Shown: positions 8,070 through 14,290 of the stretch, piece by piece
Layout: the number at the start of each line of letters is the position of its first letter
Position numbering within the stretch: the first letter of the stretch is position 1
Virus record (IMG/VR): IMGVR_UViG_3300032083_001527
Span: 1-54,265 of that record
Strand: one strand, 5' to 3'
DNA from: a virus
Length of the DNA stretch: 54,265 bases
Position numbers and translations under genes: made by a program
The notes under the pieces: model-generated
Told to the model about the DNA's origin: nothing
The model's input: the letters and a program-made list of their open reading frames with translations, nothing else
Databases searched by the model: none

Positions 8070-8249
8070 ATGAATTTAGAAGAATTATTAGATGCTATGC
8101 AAGATGAAATGCACAGCGCTCACGAAGAAATAGAAAAGTTTATGGGTGGTAATAAATCAGCTGGAACTAGAGCTAGAAAGAGTATGCAGACAATTAAGGA
8201 GGCTGCTCAGAACGTGAGAAAACAAATTCAAACTATTAAAAATAGTTAA
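8070..8249 (+). CDS. Histone H1-like protein of the Bacteroidetes type
   Basis: 59 residues, not previously called because it is short. The C-terminal half (about residues 27-58) reads GNKSAGTRARKSMQTIKEAA then QNVRKQIQTIKN, which is the conserved core of the small H1/Hc1-like DNA-binding proteins of Bacteroidetes (pattern GNKAAGTRARKxMQxLKxLAQxIR). The N-terminus is an acidic helix (LEELLDAMQDEMHSAHEEIE). It could bind or compact DNA, or compete with the host homologue. It is the last gene of the plus-strand unit, 19 bases after the reductase and directly before the terminator. Confidence 0.8.
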   Translation: MNLEELLDAMQDEMHSAHEEIEKFMGGNKSAGTRARKSMQTIKEAAQNVRKQIQTIKNS

Positions 8250-8255
8250 AATAAT

Positions 8256-8282
8256 AAAGGGGGCTTTTGCCCCCTTTTTTTT
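8256..8282. terminator. Bidirectional rho-independent terminator between convergent units
   Basis: Stem AAAGGGGGC (8256-8264), loop TTTT, stem GCCCCCTTT (8269-8277) continuing into a run of eight T (8275-8282). On the plus strand it is a strong intrinsic terminator for the replication unit. The reverse strand has a weaker U-tract (CCCCCTTTATTAT) and would end the late unit, whose last stop codon is at 8284. G/C runs like this are rare in this genome. Confidence 0.92.
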
Positions 8283-8283
8283 G

Positions 8284-8775
8284 TTACATCTTTTTACCCT
8301 TATCTACCATCTTCATTGCACCAATTAATCCTCCTGCTAATCCACCTAAAGGTCCACCTAGTGCCATACCCGCTAATGCTGGATTCTTCTTAGCAAATTT
8401 ACCAACTTTTCCTACAGCTTTACCTAAAAACTTTTTTGGAGAATCTTTTCTTTTTATTGATTTACCCACACCTTGATTTACATCAGCAGCTTTTTTTGTA
8501 ACATCTTTAATTTTGCTTTTCACTTCACTAATTTTTTCCTTTATCTTTTTACCACCTGCTTGAGCTTGAGCAGCTGTTGGTTTATTCAATTTCTCTGAAC
8601 CTTGTTTAAAGGCTTTTCCAGCTTTAAGTTTAGCTGGAGAATCTAAGATCTTTTGTTTTAAATGATCTGGTAAATTCTTTTGATTACCTACTAATGGTTT
8701 GTTCATTGGTGATATATCTTTTCCGAAGTTTTTCTTCATTGGTCCTTCCTTACCAGCTTTCATTTTAAATGCCAT
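8284..8775 (-). CDS. Lys-rich protein with MAFKMK leader and C-terminal glycine-zipper segment
   Basis: 163 residues, strongly basic. It begins MAFKMKAGKEGPMKK, sharing the MAFKMK start with five other genes. The middle is Lys-rich with possible coiled coil (KKIKEKISEVKSKIKDVTKK) and repeated SP-K type motifs (ISPMNKP, DSPAKLK, DSPKKF). The C-terminus has a Gly/Ala/Leu segment (AGMALGGPLGGLAGGLIGAM, about residues 133-153) like a glycine zipper, which could insert in a membrane. It is the last gene of the minus unit. No enzyme motif. It could be an internal virion protein or a membrane-active peptide; function is not known. Confidence 0.7.
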   Translation of the reverse strand: MAFKMKAGKEGPMKKNFGKDISPMNKPLVGNQKNLPDHLKQKILDSPAKLKAGKAFKQGSEKLNKPTAAQAQAGGKKIKEKISEVKSKIKDVTKKAADVNQGVGKSIKRKDSPKKFLGKAVGKVGKFAKKNPALAGMALGGPLGGLAGGLIGAMKMVDKGKKM

Positions 8776-8777
8776 AA

Positions 8778-9185
8778 TTATTGAAATTTGTTTAGTATTA
8801 ATGTATCAATAGAGTTTTGTATTGTTTTTTTATCTGCTTCAAGTTGAAACATAATGTTAGCGTTAAACCTCTCTTTCTCAACGCCATTATCAAATATAAC
8901 AACCGTAGGTATAGCAGTTATATTGTATTCTGTTTGTAAGCTAGTACAGTGCATTATATCAACCCTGTATTTACCAGCTTCTTTTAATTTTGTTATTTCA
9001 TTAAATTGATTAGCAGAGTTCCAGTCAGCCCAAAACTCTACAACAGAAATATCTTTAGCAATTTTATCGTCAAAATTACTAGCAGTAATAACTTCTTGAG
9101 TTAACCCCATTGTTGTACCAAGAAAATATATTATTACTATAGTAGCAATATAAGCCCAAGTTGTAACGTCTATTCTTTTTTTCAT
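8778..9185 (-). CDS. Membrane-anchored thioredoxin-fold protein lacking the CxxC active site
   Basis: 135 residues. An N-terminal transmembrane or signal-anchor segment (about residues 9-27, WAYIATIVIIYFLGTTMG) is followed by a thioredoxin-like domain: VVEFWADWNSANQF at the position of WAxWCxxC, then YRVDIMHCTSLQTEYNITAI with cis-Pro at IPT (P93) and VVIFDNG. Both active-site cysteines are replaced (W-N-S-A-N), so disulfide exchange at that site is unlikely. It may act as a binding scaffold in the periplasm. Overlaps the upstream gene by 4 bases. Confidence 0.7.
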   Translation of the reverse strand: MKKRIDVTTWAYIATIVIIYFLGTTMGLTQEVITASNFDDKIAKDISVVEFWADWNSANQFNEITKLKEAGKYRVDIMHCTSLQTEYNITAIPTVVIFDNGVEKERFNANIMFQLEADKKTIQNSIDTLILNKFQ

Positions 9186-9526
9186 TTTCTTAATAGTTTT
9201 ATTTCGTCCTTCAACTCATCCATTTCTTTTATTACTGCGTCAATTTTATTACGAGCCATTTGATCTTTCATATTAAACTCCATACGAGTTGGTGGCCATG
9301 TATTTGTAGCCGCTGGATCACCCATGTCAATTGCATATATACCAGTACCTGGTTTAGGTAGCTCTAAAGCTTTTTCAACCTTAGCTTCTAGTTCACCAAA
9401 CTTAGAATTAATACTAGCCATTAAACCGAAATAAGCAGATATAACCGTAGCAACAGCTACAACTATACTGATTAATGTTTTAACGCTAATTTGAAACTTG
9501 CTTTCTTCTGAAAGTTCTTTACTCAT
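9182..9526 (-). CDS. Single-pass membrane protein with coiled-coil tail
   Basis: 114 residues. A short cytosolic N-terminus, one membrane span (VKTLISIVVAVATVISAYFG, about residues 15-34), a helical GELEAKVEKALEL region, a Pro/Trp-containing linker (TGIYAIDMGDPAATNTWPPT) and a C-terminal coiled coil (IDAVIKEMDELKDEIKLLRK). It lies between a thioredoxin-like membrane protein and a secreted protein, with overlaps of 4 and 8 bases. The architecture would fit an inner-membrane spanin-like or holin-accessory protein, but no defining motif is present. Confidence 0.6.
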   Translation of the reverse strand: MSKELSEESKFQISVKTLISIVVAVATVISAYFGLMASINSKFGELEAKVEKALELPKPGTGIYAIDMGDPAATNTWPPTRMEFNMKDQMARNKIDAVIKEMDELKDEIKLLRK

Positions 9527-10235
9527 TGTAATATATTTTACCGTTTTCTATATATAAACCCTGTCTCACTTTAATCGCTTGCCCATTAATATTATATATT
9601 ACACTATTTTGCTTAGATTTATCTAACAACTCATCTATACCAGAGTCACAAGGATAACCTGTATCACAATCTATATATTCAGTAACATACTCTACAAACT
9701 CTACGTATTCTATTTCTACAACTGTATCGTAAACTATTACATCAACGTATTCAATAACATCAACAAACAATGTATCTAATACATCCTCGTAAACAAATAC
9801 AGTATCAGTTATATAAATGTATTCCGGAACAAAAGTTTCGATCTCTACGGTGTCTAAAACAATATTATAAACGTATTCAGTTTCAACTATAGTATCAAAT
9901 ATAAACTCAAGCTCTGTTGATGTTATATAAACAGTATCACAACCTAGTGGTGGTGGTGGACCTATAGGACCGCAGTCACCTATTGTTGTTGGCTCAGCTT
10001 CTGCTTCGTCAGCACCATCTGCACAATCCTCCCAGCCATCGTTTAAATAAAATAAACCACCTTCACCGTTAGGTACACAACCGTTAGGCGAGTACTGTGT
10101 CCAGTTTGTTGGATCATCTCCACAGTAAAAACCATTTTGTTCTGCACACGCTAAACATAATTCTTGAAAATCGTATTCTTGCGCATTAACCAACGAGCCA
10201 ATAAACGCAAATAGTATTAAAATATATTTCTTCAT
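9519..10235 (-). CDS. Secreted Cys-containing protein with DTV repeats and a T9SS-like C-terminal tail
   Basis: 238 residues. A clear signal peptide (MKKYILILFAFIGSLVNA, cleavage before QE). The N-terminal third is Cys-rich and includes NDGWEDCADGADE, resembling the Ca-binding end of an LDL-receptor class A module. The middle is an acidic repeat region of about 100 residues with recurring DTV/DTI/DTL and YV/YI pairs (LDTVEIE, ITDTVFVYEDVLDTLFVDVI, YDTVVEIEYVEFVEYV), bounded by CDT at each end. The C-terminus SVIYNINGQAIKVRQGLYIE then NGKIYY resembles the Bacteroidetes type IX secretion C-terminal domain (xYNxxGQ...GxYIxNGKK). It would be exported by the host; adhesion or exclusion is speculation. 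Confidence 0.72.
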   Translation of the reverse strand: MKKYILILFAFIGSLVNAQEYDFQELCLACAEQNGFYCGDDPTNWTQYSPNGCVPNGEGGLFYLNDGWEDCADGADEAEAEPTTIGDCGPIGPPPPLGCDTVYITSTELEFIFDTIVETEYVYNIVLDTVEIETFVPEYIYITDTVFVYEDVLDTLFVDVIEYVDVIVYDTVVEIEYVEFVEYVTEYIDCDTGYPCDSGIDELLDKSKQNSVIYNINGQAIKVRQGLYIENGKIYYNE

Positions 10236-10239
10236 AATT

Positions 10240-10362
10240 TTATTTTTTTAAATATTTTTTATCACTGGTTATTTTATACATAAGGTTTTTAAAATACCTA
10301 GGTTTACCCTTTGGGTATTCGCGTTTTGTAAATGCAGAAAATCCTTTCATCTTAAATGCCAT
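10240..10362 (-). CDS. 40-residue basic protein with MAFKMKG leader
   Basis: A short gene between 9519-10235 and 10365-11417, with only a 2-base gap from the latter. The peptide begins MAFKMKGFSAFTKREYPKGK and ends KNLMYKITSDKKYLKK. It is 12 Lys in 40 residues. The N-terminal 11 residues match the starts of 11427-11618 and 13449-13748 (MAFKMKGFSGF). This supports it as a genuine gene or a shortened paralogue. No further domain; function unknown. Confidence 0.65.
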   Translation of the reverse strand: MAFKMKGFSAFTKREYPKGKPRYFKNLMYKITSDKKYLKK

Positions 10363-10364
10363 AA

Positions 10365-11417
10365 TTAAAATATTAAATAGTTAAAACCAAACTTCACTTC
10401 ATATACTGGTTTGTCCCAGTACTTCATATGAGTTCCTTCAATAAACATTCCAAGTGATTTAGTAATCCTTGAACCAAATACAATACCAGCATCCCACTCG
10501 ATGTTATCGTACTTTTCTTTTCCATACTCAAATGAGTACTCATCTAATCCATAATGTAACGGTAAACAATTAGCCCACACGTGTAGCCACAATTTAGGTG
10601 TATACTTGTAATAAGCTAAACCTATAACAGCACTTAGCTCTCTTTGTGAACCTAACTTTTCTAACTCTTGCTCATTAAACCTAGCAACAGCGTCGCCAAA
10701 ATAGTGGTGGAAAAACTCGTCGTTTGAGGTAGCGATAAGCACGGAATCTCCACCACTAACATCGTACCAATTCTGGTCGATATAAAATCCTTGTATCCAC
10801 ATTTCTGGAGCGTAACCAAAGTCTTCTGCTAGATCTTGAAATGTTGATTCACCTGGTACCCAAAAATCTTCTATTGGATTAACACCATACACTGGGTGTA
10901 TTCTACCAACAGCACCAATAGTAAAATCCCAATTACCTTTAGTTAACCTAAGCCTAGTGTCAAACGATCCAAACTTTAAATTAACTCTTTGGTTATCTGT
11001 ATACTGTAGTTTAGTAACACAACTATTACCTAGATATCTTAACCATAGGTTTTGATTATTAAATACCTCTCCACGTTCACGAACAAAAGAATAGTTTAGT
11101 AAGTACTCCCAACCAATAGCATTACCTATAGTTACGTTGTCACTTACTCCATCTTCAGTTCCGTAATACCACGTCTTAACCTTATACTCATAATCCATAC
11201 GAGCAATTTTCCTCAGACCTATAGTTAAGTTGTAATCATAAGGATTAACTTGTGTTACATCTTCGTATCCTTTGTTTACAGCGGTGTAATCTTCTGTTTC
11301 AACAAATGAAGTACCCATTGTCATTGAAGTATAAAACGTTGAGTACTTAAAAAAATCTTTTATTTGAGAAGTACAAATAGTACTTATCATTAAGAATAAT
11401 ATAATTATCTTTTTCAT
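10365..11417 (-). CDS. Putative outer-membrane beta-barrel protein
   Basis: 350 residues. A signal peptide (MKKIIILFLMISTICTS, then Q) and a mature part made of alternating aromatic/polar strands (LNYSFVRERGE, LWLRYLGNS, LRLTKGNWDFTIGAVGR, LWLHVWANCLPLHYG). It ends in a strand with a terminal Phe (VYEVKFGFNYLIF), the usual beta-signal for outer-membrane insertion. The length suits a barrel of about 12-16 strands. It is encoded beside the secreted DTV-repeat protein, so both likely act at the host envelope. Phage outer-membrane proteins may block superinfection or alter permeability; which applies here is unknown. Confidence 0.72.
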   Translation of the reverse strand: MKKIIILFLMISTICTSQIKDFFKYSTFYTSMTMGTSFVETEDYTAVNKGYEDVTQVNPYDYNLTIGLRKIARMDYEYKVKTWYYGTEDGVSDNVTIGNAIGWEYLLNYSFVRERGEVFNNQNLWLRYLGNSCVTKLQYTDNQRVNLKFGSFDTRLRLTKGNWDFTIGAVGRIHPVYGVNPIEDFWVPGESTFQDLAEDFGYAPEMWIQGFYIDQNWYDVSGGDSVLIATSNDEFFHHYFGDAVARFNEQELEKLGSQRELSAVIGLAYYKYTPKLWLHVWANCLPLHYGLDEYSFEYGKEKYDNIEWDAGIVFGSRITKSLGMFIEGTHMKYWDKPVYEVKFGFNYLIF

Positions 11418-11426
11418 ATTGCTTTT

Positions 11427-11618
11427 TTAATAATCTACTCCTTTTACACCGTATTTTTTTTCTCTTTCTATTTTAGCTTGTTTATTTTTTTCCAAAGCTT
11501 CTTTAATAGCCTTGTCCACTGAGCTAGGGTCAGCTGAGTGGGTAAACTTTTTTGTTTTAAATTGGGGTTTTTCGCCATCTTTTTTAAAGCCAGAAAAGCC
11601 TTTCATTTTGAATGCCAT
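11427..11618 (-). CDS. Basic 63-residue protein with MAFKMKG leader
   Basis: Starts MAFKMKGFSGFKKDGEKPQF and continues as a charged helical peptide (SSVDKAIKEALEKNKQAKIE, then REKKYGVKGVDY). The leader is identical over 11 residues to that of 13449-13748. After it the two proteins are unrelated, so the leader behaves as a separable module. Lies 2 bases after the DUF5675-like gene, in a string of tightly spaced late genes. Function unknown. Confidence 0.7.
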   Translation of the reverse strand: MAFKMKGFSGFKKDGEKPQFKTKKFTHSADPSSVDKAIKEALEKNKQAKIEREKKYGVKGVDY

Positions 11619-11620
11619 AG

Positions 11621-12079
11621 TTATATTGTTTTATATGTTATTGTTACTGTTTCACCACAATCAATAGCTTCTGCTATACGTGGGTATATTCTTTTATAAG
11701 CTTGCGTTGACTTACCTATAAAACCGTCCTTCTTGATTTGATTGTTTTCTTGTGAGTCTCCGACGAGTAGGCAACCTGCCGTGTGCTCGTCAGTATTGCC
11801 GCAGTGAATAAGAATATACTCAAAACCAGGCACATCAAGAACATGAAGCATGCCAACATGAATACTATCAAAACGCTGCGAATACTTCGCGTGATAGCCA
11901 CCAACTTTGCGTAAACCCAAGTTGTAAGTTCCTTCAGGTATTCTTGTCTCGCCATATTTTTTCTCATCTCTATATTCATCTTCAAGAGTGTATGCTAAAA
12001 ATTTATTATTTGTTTTATCTATTAATATTCCGTTAGTACTATCAGTACCACTAGAAAATCTAATTACTTCTAATTCCAT
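11621..12079 (-). CDS. DUF5675-like protein, candidate peptidoglycan-active lysis enzyme
   Basis: 152 residues. The pattern ELEVIRFSSGTDSTNGILI, RIPEGTYNLGLRKVGGYH, HVLDVPGFEYILIHCGNTDE and HTAGCLLVGDS fits the DUF5675 family of phage and bacterial proteins. The block H92-C-G-N...H99-T-A-G-C103 resembles the His/Cys active site of L,D-transpeptidase-like folds. No other endolysin candidate is evident in the window, so this is the best candidate for the cell-wall enzyme, although direct evidence that the family cuts peptidoglycan is limited. No signal peptide, so release would depend on the holin (47863-48291). Confidence 0.68.
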   Translation of the reverse strand: MELEVIRFSSGTDSTNGILIDKTNNKFLAYTLEDEYRDEKKYGETRIPEGTYNLGLRKVGGYHAKYSQRFDSIHVGMLHVLDVPGFEYILIHCGNTDEHTAGCLLVGDSQENNQIKKDGFIGKSTQAYKRIYPRIAEAIDCGETVTITYKTI

Positions 12080-12080
12080 A

Positions 12081-12377
12081 TTATCTTAGTATTACAGATA
12101 TATTAGGTGCTGTACCTGCTGTTGTTATTCTTAAGTTAAAACTATTACTATTAAAACTAACATTATCTTCTAACACTAAACTAGACTTTACAGGTATATC
12201 AACTTCTTTTATTAGTGTAAAAGTATTAGTACCATCATACAGGTCTACTGTTATAGTAACAGCATTACTAGTGTTAACATTAGCAATTAATATCTTGTTT
12301 ATATTACCACTTGTTGTTCCACCTTTTCTTATTACAACAGTAGTTGCTGCACCTGTTATGTTTTTATATACCGCCAT
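12081..12377 (-). CDS. Small beta-sandwich-like structural protein
   Basis: 98 residues, no Cys or Trp, beta-rich: VYKNITGAATTVVIRKGGTT, NKILIANVNTSNAVTITVDL, KSSLVLEDNVSFNSNSFNLR and a C-terminal ISVILR. This composition is typical of small virion decoration or head-tail accessory proteins in marine phages. It is 1 base after the 75-residue gene and 1 base before the DUF5675-like gene. No enzyme motif. Confidence 0.65.
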   Translation of the reverse strand: MAVYKNITGAATTVVIRKGGTTSGNINKILIANVNTSNAVTITVDLYDGTNTFTLIKEVDIPVKSSLVLEDNVSFNSNSFNLRITTAGTAPNISVILR

Positions 12378-12378
12378 G

Positions 12379-12606
12379 TTATGTTAAAGTTAATTGTACG
12401 CTTTTAGAAACATCACCTCTACCAAAATCTTTAACTACAGTTACCGTGACACTATATGCGCCCCTACTCTCTGTCATATCACCAAACGAAACCACAGTGC
12501 CACTAGGACTAGCGATGGCATTAGCATCTCTACTATCTTTTATAGCGATCCTACCTTCTTTTAAAGAGTTTCTATGTTCTATTTGAGCACTGTTTATAAA
12601 CTTCAT
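12379..12606 (-). CDS. Small structural-type protein
   Basis: 75 residues: an N-terminal polar helix (NSAQIEHRNSLKEGRIAIKD) followed by a beta-rich domain (TESRGAYSVTVTVVKDFGRG, then KSVQLTLT). Its ATG overlaps the stop of the 22-residue Cys peptide (ATGA), showing translational coupling. It probably belongs with the adjacent 98-residue beta protein as a virion surface or assembly component. Not recognised. Confidence 0.6.
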   Translation of the reverse strand: MKFINSAQIEHRNSLKEGRIAIKDSRDANAIASPSGTVVSFGDMTESRGAYSVTVTVVKDFGRGDVSKSVQLTLT

Positions 12607-12671
12607 TTTAATAATTTGTAGCTACACGCTGCAACAACGATAGCTGTTATACATATTGGACAAGGGCACAT
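12603..12671 (-). CDS. 22-residue Cys-rich hydrophobic micropeptide (CPCPIC)
   Basis: The ORF reads MCPCPICITAIVVAACSYKL then LK. It starts inside the stop of the 59-residue gene (TAATG) and stops inside the start of the 75-residue gene (ATGA), so it tiles the gap exactly. CPCPIC could bind a metal or be lipid-modified, and ITAIVVAAC is membrane-like. Coding status is inferred from tiling at both ends; there is no other evidence. Confidence 0.5.
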   Translation of the reverse strand: MCPCPICITAIVVAACSYKLLK

Positions 12672-12850
12672 TATATTTCTAATCCAAAGTTTAATATCAT
12701 TAATCTAAACCTAGTACACTTGCCTTTGTTTTTACAAACCCAGCAAGGACAAAACATTAATTCAAACACTGTTAAAGTACTTATTCTTAATGCTATTTCG
12801 TATCTATCTTTTTTGTTACCTGATTTCCAGGAGTTTATCCAATTTATCAT
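12671..12850 (-). CDS. 59-residue protein with a four-cysteine CPCWVC motif
   Basis: Short gene found in an otherwise unannotated gap. It starts MINWINSWKSGNKKDRYEIA, and near residues 34-45 carries CPCWVCKNKGKC (C34, C36, C39, C45), a compact possible zinc site. A hydrophobic segment follows (RLMILNFGLEI). It shares the CPC hallmark with the overlapping 22-residue peptide downstream. It lies 15 bases after the stop of 12866-13189. Metal binding is an inference from cysteine spacing. Confidence 0.55.
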   Translation of the reverse strand: MINWINSWKSGNKKDRYEIALRISTLTVFELMFCPCWVCKNKGKCTRFRLMILNFGLEI

Positions 12851-12865
12851 ATTTATTATTTTAGT

Positions 12866-13189
12866 TTAACAATTCCACCTACGTCTAGCGGCTTTACCTC
12901 TTTCGCTGGTCCAACTTCTTGATCTAGCACAGAAAGATTTTCTACGCTTAGAATCTTTGCTACCAGCTTTTAACTTAGATGGCTTAGTAGTGACAGCAGT
13001 CTGCAAATTACTACCTGGATTATTACGCTTATATTCATCAACCCCCTTTTGAGATATACCTCCACCAGCAGCTCCGCCAGTAGCACTCTTATCTTTAGAT
13101 ACCGGGTTGAAGTTTTTACCTCTACCTATAGTTCTACGAACATCTGGTTTTTTCTTTTTAAAAGGATTACTTGTTTGTATATAAGCCAT
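12866..13189 (-). CDS. Basic protein with MAYIQxSNPFKK leader and Arg/Cys C-terminal module
   Basis: 107 residues from the ATG at 13189; an ATG 12 bases upstream was rejected because the MAYIQ start is shared with sister genes and overlaps the upstream stop by one base (TAATG). Leader MAYIQTSNPFKKKKPDVRR, a low-complexity middle, then KLKAGSKDSKRRKSFCARSR and a terminal RRRWNC. The KAGSKxxKRRKSFCAR...RWxC pattern recurs in small proteins of many marine phages, from memory. The cysteines may pair or bind metal. Function unknown; likely DNA-binding or virion-internal given its charge. Confidence 0.7.
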   Translation of the reverse strand: MAYIQTSNPFKKKKPDVRRTIGRGKNFNPVSKDKSATGGAAGGGISQKGVDEYKRNNPGSNLQTAVTTKPSKLKAGSKDSKRRKSFCARSRSWTSERGKAARRRWNC

Positions 13190-13449
13190 TATTCTCCACA
13201 TTTTTTATCTGGATTAGCAACCTGTCTCCAGTCTTGCTTAACCCAGTCTCTTAAACCTTTACTTCTAGTGCTGCCATCTCTGATCCAGCTTTTACTACTT
13301 CTAACTTTTTTACCTTTATCAGCAGCACTTTTTTTAGCATTAATTACTTTTTGCTTTTCTTCTGAGCTCATGCTTTTAATCTTAGCTAGAGGTAAGCAAA
13401 CTTTTCTTGTGGCCTTTTTAAAGGGATTTGACTTTTGTATATAAGGCAT
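13189..13449 (-). CDS. Basic protein with MPYIQKSNPFKK leader and LRDW..DWRQV module
   Basis: 86 residues. Leader MPYIQKSNPFKKATRK, then KVCLPLAKIKSMSSEEKQKV and a C-terminal LRDWVKQDWRQVANPDKKCG. Two cysteines lie near the ends of the conserved part. Strongly basic. The leader matches those of 12866-13189 and 14829-15116 while the bodies differ. Start and stop overlap the neighbouring genes by one base each (TAATG). Function unknown. Confidence 0.7.
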   Translation of the reverse strand: MPYIQKSNPFKKATRKVCLPLAKIKSMSSEEKQKVINAKKSAADKGKKVRSSKSWIRDGSTRSKGLRDWVKQDWRQVANPDKKCGE

Positions 13450-13748
13450 TATTTGTTTTTTAACTTATTATATAAATACTTACCACCCTTATATATATCC
13501 CTAGCCATCATAGCTTGTCCTACTCCCGGCATAAATCTACTACCAATCTTAACCAACGCTTTACCAGCTAACTTGCCAGCAGCTTTTCTACCAGCTGTAG
13601 TAGCTAGTTTACCAGCAGCTTTAGTAATAGCAGTTGATTTAGCTTTTTTCTTTATATACTCTGGCGCTGCTTTAACAACGTCGTCTTTTATTTCTTTTAG
13701 ATTATCTTTAGATTTAAACCCAGAAAAACCTTTCATTTTAAATGCCAT
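13449..13748 (-). CDS. Basic Ala/Gly-rich helical protein with MAFKMKGFSGFK leader
   Basis: 99 residues. Leader MAFKMKGFSGFKSKDN, then a Lys/Ala/Gly-rich amphipathic stretch (KSTAITKAAGKLATTAGRKA, AGKLAGKALVKIGSRFMPGV) and GQAMMARDIYKGGKYLYNKL at the end. The composition resembles membrane-active or DNA-binding peptides. The start overlaps the PAP2 gene stop by one base. No enzyme motif; function unknown. Confidence 0.68.
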   Translation of the reverse strand: MAFKMKGFSGFKSKDNLKEIKDDVVKAAPEYIKKKAKSTAITKAAGKLATTAGRKAAGKLAGKALVKIGSRFMPGVGQAMMARDIYKGGKYLYNKLKNK

Positions 13749-14290
13749 TATACTTTACTTTTTATATGTTCAAACATTTGTTCACCTAACATTTCACCCA
13801 TCTTACTATCAGATCGATAATGTGCTTTAGCTATGTTTCTACTTTTAGATATATTTTTACCAGCTTGTATAAACTGTTTTGCAGCTTGTGGGTGTTTCTT
13901 AGCTAGCACCATACCAATTAAAATACCTTGTGCTGAATGACCACTAGGATATGATGGTGTTTTCATAGAGCTCATTTCGTGATCTTGCATTTTAATACCT
14001 AGTTTTTTAGCTATAACCTTTGGCCTTGGTCTGTTGAAATGTTTTTTTAATTTCAATATTATAGGTGCTGACTTTTTTATTATACTACCGACTAAAGTAC
14101 TGTCGTAGTTTTTTACATTATTTTTAACAGCAACATCAGCAAACGTTTTCTCTATATTGTCATACTTCTTTACATTACCTTTATCCATAGGTATAGAATT
14201 AATTTGCTTTACCTCCTGCATTGTTTTAAAAGAATTATCAGAAGGTGGTTTTATATTTTTAAACTTATCTATATTAAAACCTTTAAACAT
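13748..14290 (-). CDS. PAP2 / class A acid phosphatase-like protein
   Basis: 180 residues. All three signature motifs of the PAP2 and vanadium-haloperoxidase superfamily are present: KKHFNRPRP (K82, R89, P90; KX6RP), PSYPSGHS (P115-S116-G117-H118) and SRNIAKAHYRSD (S150, R151, H157, D161; SRX5HX3D). The enzyme would cleave phosphate monoesters through a phospho-His intermediate. No signal peptide or multi-span membrane domain is visible, so it resembles the soluble class A type. The N-terminus MFKGFNIDKFKN echoes the MAFKMKGF leaders. It overlaps the upstream gene by 8 bases. Substrate unknown (nucleotides, lipids and sugar phosphates are all possible). Confidence 0.82.
   Translation of the reverse strand: MFKGFNIDKFKNIKPPSDNSFKTMQEVKQINSIPMDKGNVKKYDNIEKTFADVAVKNNVKNYDSTLVGSIIKKSAPIILKLKKHFNRPRPKVIAKKLGIKMQDHEMSSMKTPSYPSGHSAQGILIGMVLAKKHPQAAKQFIQAGKNISKSRNIAKAHYRSDSKMGEMLGEQMFEHIKSKV

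Noticed and set aside
8267-8476. 69-residue plus-strand ORF overlapping the terminator and the last late gene
   Set aside because: It begins within the terminator stem and is antisense to a Lys-rich gene. Its Pro/Phe-rich composition is the expected mirror of Lys/Gly codons.
11716-11985. 89-residue minus-strand ORF inside the DUF5675-like gene
   Set aside because: It lies entirely within a better-supported gene in another frame and has no independent start context or family pattern.
12866-13189. Apparent homology of the leader-bearing proteins over their whole length
   Set aside because: Only the first 10-12 residues match; the bodies have different Cys modules and lengths, so they are treated as separate proteins with a shared leader.
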